Origin: Clostridia bacterium
Lineage (GTDB): Bacteria > Bacillota > Clostridia > Oscillospirales > Acutalibacteraceae
Assembly: GCA_017513195.1 (NCBI GenBank)
Contig: JAFXGM010000041.1
Coordinates: forward strand, 1-64,000
Length of the DNA stretch: 64,000 nt
Direction of reading: 5' to 3'
In this document: piece by piece, positions 57,381-64,000 of the stretch
Position numbering within the stretch: the first letter of the stretch is position 1
How the letters are laid out: every line of letters starts with the position of its first letter
Notes under the pieces: generated by a model
What the model was told of the DNA's origin: nothing
The model's database searches: none
Seen by the model: the letters and a program-made list of their open reading frames with translations, nothing else
Made by a program: the position numbers and the translations under genes

Positions 57381-58385
57381 ATGATAATTTTAGCAATAGA
57401 ATCGTCGTGCGACGAAACATCGGTAGCAATTACCGATGAGCGTAAAATTCTTTCAAATATAATATCTACCCAAATTGCCGAGCATAAAATCTACGGCGGT
57501 GTGGTGCCCGAAATTGCTTCGCGCAGACACACTGAAGCTATAAGTGCAGTTTGTGATGCGGCTTTAAAAGAAGCCAACATTACATACAAAGATATTGATG
57601 CCGTAGCCGTAACCTTTGCTCCCGGTCTTATAGGCGCTCTGCTTGTAGGAGTTAACTTTGCAAAAGGGCTAAGTTATTCTCTTGGTGTACCGCTTATTCC
57701 GGTGCATCATTTACGTTCGCATATAGCTGCAAACTATATTGAAGCGCCGGATTTAAAACCGCCTTTTATGTGCCTTACGGTATCGGGCGGAAATACTATA
57801 ATAACCGAGGTTACCGACTACACATCCTTTAATCCTATAGGTCGCACAACCGATGATGCTGCAGGCGAATGCTTTGATAAAACTGCCCACGCACTCGGTC
57901 TATCCTACCCAGGTGGTGTAAACCTAGATAAAATCGCAACCGAGGCAGACACACAAAAATATCCGCTTCCCACCCCACACACCGAAAATGAGTTTGATTT
58001 TAGCTTTTCGGGACTTAAAACTGCGGTTATCAACCTTGTTCATAACAAAAACCAAAAGGGTGAAGAAATTGATGTTCCCGTACTTGCCGCTACCATAAGA
58101 CAAAAGGTTTGCGATATTCTTATTAAAAAAACCTTGTCCGCCGTAGAAAGTCACGGCTATAAAACACTTGTTATGGCAGGCGGTGTTTCGGCAAATTCCG
58201 AGCTTAGAACACGTATGCAACAAGAATGTGATAACCGAGAAATCACACTATACTACCCACCGCTTAAATACTGCGGAGATAACGCTGCTATGGTCGGTGT
58301 TCAAGGCTACTACGAATATCAAAGCGGCAATATAGGCGATGCAACACTTAACGCAACGGCAACACTACCTATAAACTATCGATAA
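57381..58385 (+). CDS. tsaD: tRNA t6A threonylcarbamoyltransferase TsaD
   Basis: Transfers the threonylcarbamoyl group to A37 of ANN-decoding tRNAs. The 334-residue ASKHA protein starts ILAIESSCDETSVAI, has PEIASRRHTEAI, APGLIGALLVG, the metal motif VHHLRSH (H-x3-H, about 110-116), SGGNTII (about 135-141), DDAAGECFDK, and GGVSAN with YCGDNAAM near the C-terminus. Partner genes tsaB and tsaE are not in the window. It follows the RimI fusion by 16 bases. Confidence 0.95.
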   Translation: MIILAIESSCDETSVAITDERKILSNIISTQIAEHKIYGGVVPEIASRRHTEAISAVCDAALKEANITYKDIDAVAVTFAPGLIGALLVGVNFAKGLSYSLGVPLIPVHHLRSHIAANYIEAPDLKPPFMCLTVSGGNTIITEVTDYTSFNPIGRTTDDAAGECFDKTAHALGLSYPGGVNLDKIATEADTQKYPLPTPHTENEFDFSFSGLKTAVINLVHNKNQKGEEIDVPVLAATIRQKVCDILIKKTLSAVESHGYKTLVMAGGVSANSELRTRMQQECDNREITLYYPPLKYCGDNAAMVGVQGYYEYQSGNIGDATLNATATLPINYR

Positions 58386-58399
58386 TTGGGGGTTTTCTT

Positions 58400-59332
58400 A
58401 TGCCAGACAAAAAGCTTCTCATCATAGCTAATCCAAAATCAGGTAAAGCAAAGGTTAAAGACCTGCTACTTAGAATTGTTCAAATTTTTTCAAACGATGG
58501 ATATTTGGTTACCGTTTATCCTACAAAGGCACGTGGTGATGCAACTGTCTTTGCCTCACAAATCAAAGAAAATGAATATGACCGTATTGTTGTTTGTGGT
58601 GGTGACGGTACCTTAAACGAAGTAATAACCGGCTTTATGCAAAGCAAATTAAAATGCACTATTGGTTATATTCCGCTGGGCACCTTAAATGAATGGTCAT
58701 CAAGTCTTAATATATCACGCAATGCTTTAACTGCGGCAAAGGATATTCTTACAGGAGAATATACGCAGCTTGATATTGGTCAATTCAACGATAAGTTTTT
58801 TACATACACTGCATCCTTTGGTGCTTTTACAAAAGCATCTTATGCCACGTCGCAAAAGGTTAAAAACGTATTAGGGCAAGCGGCCTATCTTTTGGGAGGC
58901 ATCAAATGTCTTGCAGATATAAAATCCATCCACTTAAAGTTTAAATACGATGATAAAGAGGTTGAAGGCGACTATCTTTTTGGTGCAATATCAAACTCAA
59001 TGTCGGTTGGCGGCGTTGTAAAGTTTAAAGAGAATCTTGTTAAACTAAACGACGGAATGTTTGAGGTTGTTTTAATCAAAAAACCCTCCTCGCTATCAGA
59101 ATTCACTTCTATTGTTGACGGTATATTGCGTAAAGACCTAACACACAAGGGAATCGATTTTTTCCACACAAGCGAAATTACAGTAATAGGTGGAGAAAAT
59201 GTTGCGTGGACACTCGACGGCGAGTATTCTGCGGGTAGTGAAACCGTTACTATAAAGAATGTACCATCAGCATTACATTTGACAATCCCAAATCAATCTG
59301 AAAAGAAAACATCTAAAAAATCTAAGGAGTAA
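58400..59332 (+). CDS. Diacylglycerol/lipid kinase family protein
   Basis: A 310-residue DagK/YegS-type soluble lipid kinase. [12 protein letters not shown] (about 8-19), [14 protein letters not shown] with the nucleotide GGDGT loop (about 63-76) and a C-terminal LDGEYSAG are family signatures. The usual GTANDFA is here GTLNEWSS (about 95-102), with Asp changed to Glu, so the substrate site is altered. Location next to mreB hints at phospholipid or lipid II recycling (inference). Ends with a Lys/Ser-rich tail. Confidence 0.88.
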   Translation: MPDKKLLIIANPKSGKAKVKDLLLRIVQIFSNDGYLVTVYPTKARGDATVFASQIKENEYDRIVVCGGDGTLNEVITGFMQSKLKCTIGYIPLGTLNEWSSSLNISRNALTAAKDILTGEYTQLDIGQFNDKFFTYTASFGAFTKASYATSQKVKNVLGQAAYLLGGIKCLADIKSIHLKFKYDDKEVEGDYLFGAISNSMSVGGVVKFKENLVKLNDGMFEVVLIKKPSSLSEFTSIVDGILRKDLTHKGIDFFHTSEITVIGGENVAWTLDGEYSAGSETVTIKNVPSALHLTIPNQSEKKTSKKSKE

Positions 59333-59340
59333 TATATACT

Positions 59341-60360
59341 ATGTTCACTAGAGATATCGGTGTAGATTTAGGCACAGCCAACACCCTGGTTTGTGTAAAA
59401 GGTAAAGGAATAATAATGCGCGAACCCTCTGTTGTAGCGTATGATGTTCGAAGTGACGCTGTTCGTGCGGTTGGCAAAGAAGCCAAAGAAATGATAGGTC
59501 GAACCCCGGGTTCAATCGTAGCTGTTCGTCCTTTAAAAGACGGCGTTATAGCCGACTTTGACGTAACGGCTGCTATGCTAAAACGATTTGTAAGCGTAGC
59601 ACTTAAGGGCTCGTTCTTTTCACGTGTTAGAATGGTAATATGTATTCCTACAGGTGTTACCGAGGTTGAAAGCCGTGCGGTGTATGACGCCGCAAAACAA
59701 GCCGGCGCTTACGATATAGACCTTATTGAAGAACCTATGGCGGCAGCAGTAGGCGCAGGGCTTCCCGTTCAGGAAGCCACCGGTAATATGATAGTAGACA
59801 TTGGCGGCGGCACAAGTGAAATTGCCGTTATATCACTTGGTGATATTGTTACTGCACAATCACTTCGTATCGCAGGTGATGATATTGACGATGCCATTAT
59901 CAACTTTATGCGCAAAAAGCACAACCTGCTCATAGGTGAACGCTCTGCGGAACAAATCAAAATAGACATAGGCTCTGCAAAGCCCTATGAAAATGAAACA
60001 TCTATCGAAATAAGGGGTAGAAACGTTGTGGACGGATTGCCTAAAAACGTTACAATAACATCTGCCGAAATTCGTGGCGCTATACTTGATACTATATATC
60101 AAATAATAGATGCTATTCGCTTAACACTTGAAAAAACTCCGCCGGAACTTGCAGCCGATATTATTGATACCGGTATTACTCTTACCGGTGGTACAGCACT
60201 TCTTCGTGGACTTGCTGAGCTAATTGCTGAAGAAACCGGTATGCCTGTAAGCATTGCAGCAAATCCGCTTGATTGTGTTGTTTTGGGTGCTAAAAAGCGC
60301 CTTGAAGGTGATGTTGGATTTGCAAACTACACCTTCCGCAGAGGTAAAAAATTCAGATAG
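59341..60360 (+). CDS. mreB: Rod shape-determining protein MreB
   Basis: Actin-like filament that guides sidewall synthesis. The 339-residue protein has [13 protein letters not shown] (phosphate 1, about 5-17), VPTGVTE-like [46 protein letters not shown] (phosphate 2, about 147-162) and [11 protein letters not shown] (adenosine, about 280-290). Lacks nothing expected of MreB; Mbl is the alternative paralogue. First of mreB-C-D-pbp2. Confidence 0.95.
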   Translation: MFTRDIGVDLGTANTLVCVKGKGIIMREPSVVAYDVRSDAVRAVGKEAKEMIGRTPGSIVAVRPLKDGVIADFDVTAAMLKRFVSVALKGSFFSRVRMVICIPTGVTEVESRAVYDAAKQAGAYDIDLIEEPMAAAVGAGLPVQEATGNMIVDIGGGTSEIAVISLGDIVTAQSLRIAGDDIDDAIINFMRKKHNLLIGERSAEQIKIDIGSAKPYENETSIEIRGRNVVDGLPKNVTITSAEIRGAILDTIYQIIDAIRLTLEKTPPELAADIIDTGITLTGGTALLRGLAELIAEETGMPVSIAANPLDCVVLGAKKRLEGDVGFANYTFRRGKKFR

Positions 60361-60371
60361 GAGAAATAATA

Positions 60372-61232
60372 ATGCGATTTTTTCTTCGCAGCCGCCAATT
60401 TAAAATAATATTGGCAGTTTTTTGCGTTGTTGTTTTAATTACGCTTTCTTTTGTGATTGTCGGCAAGCATATGTCACCACAAACCGATATCGCAAGTTCA
60501 ATCGCGACCCCAATCAGAAATGTTTTCACAAGTGTATCTAATGCTATTGATGATTTTTTTAACGACTATAACAGTGGCAGCGAATTAAGCTTAGAAAACG
60601 CTGAATTAAAATCAGAAATTAATGAGTTGCGCCAACAAATTGTTGATTATGAAAAAATCACTCAAGAAAACGAGTTTTATAAAGAATTTTTAGCAATAAA
60701 AGAAAATAACCCCGATTTTTCTTTTGCTGATGCTACTCTTATTGCCCGTGACAGTGATGATCCTTATGGAAGCTTCACAATAAACAAAGGTTCTACCTCC
60801 GATATTGCAATGTACGATCCCGTAATTACTAAGTCCGGCATTGTAGGCTACGTAACCGAGGTTGGACTTACCTCTTGCAAGGTAACCACCATACTTAGCC
60901 CCGACCTTACACTTGGCGCACTTGATAATAGGACAAACGATTCCGGCATTATTACCGGTTCGTTATCATTAGCAGAAAAAGGCCTTTGCCGATTTGCAAA
61001 CCTTTCACGTTCGTGCACCGTAGCCGTTGGAGATTACGTTATAACTTCCGGCGAAGGAATATTTCCGGAAGGCTTACTTATAGGCTTGGTTGATAATATT
61101 GGTGTGGATGAAAACAATAATTCTATATACGCCGAAATAAAGCCGTTTACCGAATTAAGTGAAATTCGTTCTGTTATGGTAATTACATCCTTTGATGGCC
61201 AGGGTGGCATAAAAGCCGAGGGTGGTAAATAG
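60372..61232 (+). CDS. mreC: Rod shape-determining protein MreC
   Basis: Bitopic elongasome scaffold that activates PBP2. The 286-residue protein has a basic start, one membrane helix (about 11-31), a coiled coil (about 75-108: SLENAELKSEINELRQQIVDYEK in part) and a beta-rich outer domain with VGYVTEVGLTSCKVTTIL and GDYVITSGEGIFPEGLLIG. Starts 11 bases after mreB. Confidence 0.93.
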   Translation: MRFFLRSRQFKIILAVFCVVVLITLSFVIVGKHMSPQTDIASSIATPIRNVFTSVSNAIDDFFNDYNSGSELSLENAELKSEINELRQQIVDYEKITQENEFYKEFLAIKENNPDFSFADATLIARDSDDPYGSFTINKGSTSDIAMYDPVITKSGIVGYVTEVGLTSCKVTTILSPDLTLGALDNRTNDSGIITGSLSLAEKGLCRFANLSRSCTVAVGDYVITSGEGIFPEGLLIGLVDNIGVDENNNSIYAEIKPFTELSEIRSVMVITSFDGQGGIKAEGGK

Positions 61233-61236
61233 CCCT

Positions 61237-61749
61237 ATGAAGAACCGAAAGAACATTTTAAAACTACGACTTGTAAACACGCTAATATTTATTGCTTTGC
61301 TTTTTATACAGTATAATGGCGTGTTTACAATCAGTATATCGCGTGCAAGCCCTATGTTACCGCTCGCATTACTTGTAACTATATGTATGTTTTGTTCCGA
61401 ACTAACAGCGGCAATATCGGGCCTAATAGTTGGTGTTTTTATTGACACCGTAGCATCAACTCCACCGGGATTTAACGCTATTGTTTTTATGGTGTTAGGC
61501 GTTTGTGCATCGCTTGTTGTAAAGTATTTGTTTAACAATAATATATTTGCAAGTGTAGCACTTTGTGCATTATGCACCGCATTTTATTTACTGTTGCGTT
61601 GGGCTTTTTGCATTGCTTTTTCTGCAAATTTTTCAGAAAACCTTACCTACATTATGCGCACAATATTCCCCTCGGTTTTATATACTGCAATGTTTTCTAT
61701 TCCCTTTTATTATCTCGAAAGAAAACTTTACGGTAAATTTTATAAATAA
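61237..61749 (+). CDS. mreD: Rod shape-determining protein MreD
   Basis: A 170-residue protein with five to six membrane helices. PMLPLALLVTICMFCSELTAAISGLIVGVFIDTVAS (read in parts around residues 40-70) shows the conserved G-x3-G and D of MreD. I use the ATG at 61237, 4 bases after the mreC stop; the frame's GTG at 61222 would overlap mreC by 11 bases and has a poorer fit. Confidence 0.88.
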   Translation: MKNRKNILKLRLVNTLIFIALLFIQYNGVFTISISRASPMLPLALLVTICMFCSELTAAISGLIVGVFIDTVASTPPGFNAIVFMVLGVCASLVVKYLFNNNIFASVALCALCTAFYLLLRWAFCIAFSANFSENLTYIMRTIFPSVLYTAMFSIPFYYLERKLYGKFYK

Positions 61750-61782
61750 ACAATTAATCCTATAGTAAGGAGGTGACTTTAA

Positions 61783-63768
61783 ATGCCGTTTACCAGAAAA
61801 CACCAGGCAAAACTTACAGTACTTTCTGTTTTGCTTGCTCTTGTAATAGTTTTATATACTGCAAGAGTGTATAACATACAAATAATAAATGCCGACAAGT
61901 ATTCATCTAATACCAATGGTAGTTCTTCTTCACGTACAGCGGTTTTAAAGGCACCTCGCGGTGAAATTCTTGACAGCTTTGGCCGTCAAATTGCCGCGAA
62001 TCGTGATGGATATAACGTTGTATTCAACAAGGCTTACGTCAAAGACAATATCAATGATATCATTCTTAGCCTTGTTAATCTTTTGGATGAAAAACAGGTG
62101 GAACATAAGGACAGGCTTCCGCTTGAATATAATGCGCCATATAATTTTAAAGAAGGCGAATCTACAAAAAAACTTATTAAAACATTAGATCTTGCTGATT
62201 ATGCAACTGCTGCTAACTGCTTTTCTCGTCTTGTAGAAAGATATGAGCTTGAAAAATACACGCACGAGCAGCAACGTAAAATCGCCGGTGTGCGTTACAG
62301 TATGGAAATTGAAGATTTCTCAATTTCCTATCCTTACACCTTTGCTGAAGATATTCCAACCGAGCTTATGCGTAAAATTTTAGAATCTAATTTTATGCTA
62401 AATGGAGTTTCGGTAGAAATTGTTCCATTCCGCTATTACCCGGACACTTCATTGGCTGTAAATCTTATAGGTACTGTAGGCCCCATTTTTGAAGAAGATT
62501 GGGCCGAAGGCGAAAACTATAGAGATCGCGGCTATTCCTATGATGATAAGGTTGGCAAAAGCGGTATTGAATACTGGGCGGAAAAATATCTTCGTGGTAC
62601 CGATGGCGAAATAACCTATTATCTGGATTCCGATGGTAATATTGTTGATAAAAAAATCACTAAAGAACCGATTGCCGGAAAATCGGTAATGTTAACACTT
62701 GATGCAAAAATGCAGCGTACCGTGCAAGATGCTCTTGCTAATTCTGTACGCGAGCTTCAAAGCAAGGGTGGTACCGTAACCGCAGGTTCGGCTGTTGTTA
62801 TTGATATAAACACCGGTGGTGTAATCACTTCGGCAAACTATCCGACATATGATACCGCTAATCTATCGGAAAATTATGATAAGCTTCTCGCCGATCCTTC
62901 AAAGCCCTTGACAGATCGTGCATTTCAAGGTGTTTATCCAATAGGCTCTACAATAAAGCCCATTGTTGCGGCAGCGGCTCTTGAAAACGGACTATACAAT
63001 AATGGTGAGACCATCTTTTGCGCCAGAGAGTATAAATATTTTGATGACTATACCCCAAGCTGTATGCATTATCACAAGCATATGGGGCTTACAGCAGCTC
63101 TTTCAAAAAGCTGCAACTACTTCTTCTTTGAACTAGGCAGACGAATTGGTGCGATTACCATGACCGACTATTTTAAACAATTTGGTCTTGGCGTTAAAAC
63201 AGGCGTAGAGGTTGACGATAGCGCAGGCATATTGGTTGAACCTACAAGCAACGGCTTTGGCGGTGATACCTTGCAGATTGCTATTGGTCAAATGAATGCC
63301 TTTACCCCACTTCAAATGGCAAATTACGTTGCTACGTTTGCAAATGGTGGCACCCATTACAAAGCAACACTTATCGATAAAATTGTATCATACGATATGA
63401 CCAAAGTTTATGATGACTGCAAGCCACAGGTTGTAAACACCGTATCTTTAAAAGAAAATACTATATCTTCAATTAAAACCGGTATGCTTTCTGTGACTGT
63501 TGACGGTACAGGTCAAGCGGCACTTGGCGATTACCCGATAAAGCTTGGTGGTAAAACAGGTACCGCACAGGTGAACGGCAAGGCGGATCACTCAACATTT
63601 ATCTTGTTTGCACCTTATGATAAGCCAGAGATTGCTATATCGGTAGTTTTGGAGCACGCTTCTTCAAGCTATGCCGCAGGTAGTCTTGTAAGACAAATAT
63701 TAGATGCATACTTTTTTAATACAGGCGAGCTTCCCGAAGAGCATCCACCGTTTACTGTTTTAAAATAA
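61783..63768 (+). CDS. mrdA: Penicillin-binding protein 2 (class B transpeptidase)
   Basis: Cross-links peptidoglycan in the elongasome. The 661-residue protein has one N-terminal membrane helix (about 11-30), the APRGEILDSFGRQIA dimerisation motif, and the catalytic domain: IGSTIKP with active-site Ser in S-T-I-K (about 388), SKSCNYF with S-C-N (about 445) and LGGKTGTAQ (about 591). A strong AGGAGGTGA precedes the start. SpoVD-like sporulation PBPs share the layout but usually carry PASTA domains, absent here. Confidence 0.92.
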   Translation: MPFTRKHQAKLTVLSVLLALVIVLYTARVYNIQIINADKYSSNTNGSSSSRTAVLKAPRGEILDSFGRQIAANRDGYNVVFNKAYVKDNINDIILSLVNLLDEKQVEHKDRLPLEYNAPYNFKEGESTKKLIKTLDLADYATAANCFSRLVERYELEKYTHEQQRKIAGVRYSMEIEDFSISYPYTFAEDIPTELMRKILESNFMLNGVSVEIVPFRYYPDTSLAVNLIGTVGPIFEEDWAEGENYRDRGYSYDDKVGKSGIEYWAEKYLRGTDGEITYYLDSDGNIVDKKITKEPIAGKSVMLTLDAKMQRTVQDALANSVRELQSKGGTVTAGSAVVIDINTGGVITSANYPTYDTANLSENYDKLLADPSKPLTDRAFQGVYPIGSTIKPIVAAAALENGLYNNGETIFCAREYKYFDDYTPSCMHYHKHMGLTAALSKSCNYFFFELGRRIGAITMTDYFKQFGLGVKTGVEVDDSAGILVEPTSNGFGGDTLQIAIGQMNAFTPLQMANYVATFANGGTHYKATLIDKIVSYDMTKVYDDCKPQVVNTVSLKENTISSIKTGMLSVTVDGTGQAALGDYPIKLGGKTGTAQVNGKADHSTFILFAPYDKPEIAISVVLEHASSSYAAGSLVRQILDAYFFNTGELPEEHPPFTVLK

Positions 63769-63785
63769 AATAGGACTATTATTAA

Positions 63786-63814
63786 TTGACATAAAATACC
63801 TTTTATGGTAGAAT
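63786..63814 (+). promoter_or_regulatory. Sigma-A promoter of minD
   Basis: TTGACA at 63786-63791, 17-base spacer, TAGAAT at 63809-63814; AGGTGA precedes the ATG by nine bases. Confidence 0.88.
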
Positions 63815-63844
63815 ACTTGGAAAAAAGGCAGGTGAAAACACAAC

Positions 63845-64000
63845 ATGGGCATTTGTTTAGCTACCACGTCCGGCAAAGGCGGCACGGGAAAATCAACAAT
63901 TTCTTGTGGATTATCAATTGCTTTTTCAAAAATGGGAAAACGTGTTTTGCTTGTAGATATGGACGAAGGACTTCGCTGCTTGGATTTATTGCTGGGCGTT
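63845..64000 (+). CDS. minD: Septum site-determining ATPase MinD (3' partial)
   Basis: Only the first 52 residues are in the window. ATTSGKGGTGKSTIS holds the deviant Walker A KGGTGKS of ParA/MinD ATPases (about 11-17), and VLLVDMDEGLRCLDLLLG is the switch segment of MinD proteins (VDxDxGLRxLDL). Position after mreBCD-PBP2 supports MinD over ParA or a flagellar FlhG. It is too short to rule those out fully. Confidence 0.85.
   Translation, partial: MGICLATTSGKGGTGKSTISCGLSIAFSKMGKRVLLVDMDEGLRCLDLLLGV

Overview
The window looks like a chromosomal segment of an A+T-rich, spore-forming, anaerobic Gram-positive bacterium of the class Clostridia, most likely near the Oscillospiraceae/Ruminococcaceae (inference). 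Support comes from the full spoIIIAA-AH operon, gpr and spoIIP (spores), an Rnf complex in the clostridial order C-D-G-E-A-B (anaerobic energy coupling), ThyX instead of ThyA, AddAB instead of RecBCD, a sortase-anchored surface protein, and near-consensus sigma-A promoters with AGGAGG/AGGTGA ribosome binding sites.

Layout. 1-1.5 kb: C-terminal part of a sortase-anchored surface protein. 1.5-7.6 kb (minus strand): one seven-gene operon, deoC-deoD-deoB-udp-DHH2-DHH1-surE, joining oligonucleotide, nucleotide and nucleoside breakdown. 7.7-9.6 kb: a GH127-like glycosidase. 9.63-10.45 kb: an unusual element bounded by perfect 17-bp inverted repeats, filled with small hairpins and carrying one 78-residue protein gene. 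10.45-17.8 kb: YbaK-type editing protein and AddA/AddB. 17.9-26.6 kb: DUF436, cytidine deaminase, AbrB-like regulator, Ung, histidine phosphatase, HemW, PduL, a U32 protein, MltG, DJ-1, Tmk, ThyX. 26.8-33.0 kb: Prs, Gpr, SpoIIP and several small or membrane proteins. 33.1-36.6 kb: OGG, a short palindromic repeat element, a GIY-YIG homing endonuclease-like gene, DinB. 36.7-39.5 kb: zinc importer plus Fur-family regulator with a clear palindromic operator. 39.7-45.6 kb: rnfCDGEAB and a DMT transporter. 45.7-47.0 kb: galE, tRNA-Arg(CCG) and a duplicated tRNA 3' end. 47.0-53.9 kb (minus strand): Asp23-family protein, the spoIIIA operon, YebC and DusB. 54.0-64.0 kb: polA, an LMW-phosphatase/RimI fusion, tsaD, a DagK-like lipid kinase, mreBCD, PBP2 and the start of minD.

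How the genes fit together. Several operons are complete functional units: nucleic-acid scavenging (7 genes), Rnf ion-pumping ferredoxin:NAD oxidoreduction (6 genes), zinc homeostasis (4 genes), the SpoIIIA mother-cell channel (8 genes) and the rod-shape elongasome (mreBCD-PBP2). The accessory or mobile-looking material is confined to three intergenic spots: 9.63-10.45 kb, 33.90-35.27 kb and 46.79-47.00 kb. Only two gene-free stretches exceed 300 bases: 9626-10045 (hairpin array) and 46686-47050 (terminators, tRNA-Arg and tRNA-derived repeats); both are described below. No rRNA, CRISPR array, complete insertion sequence, prophage or recognisable riboswitch was seen.
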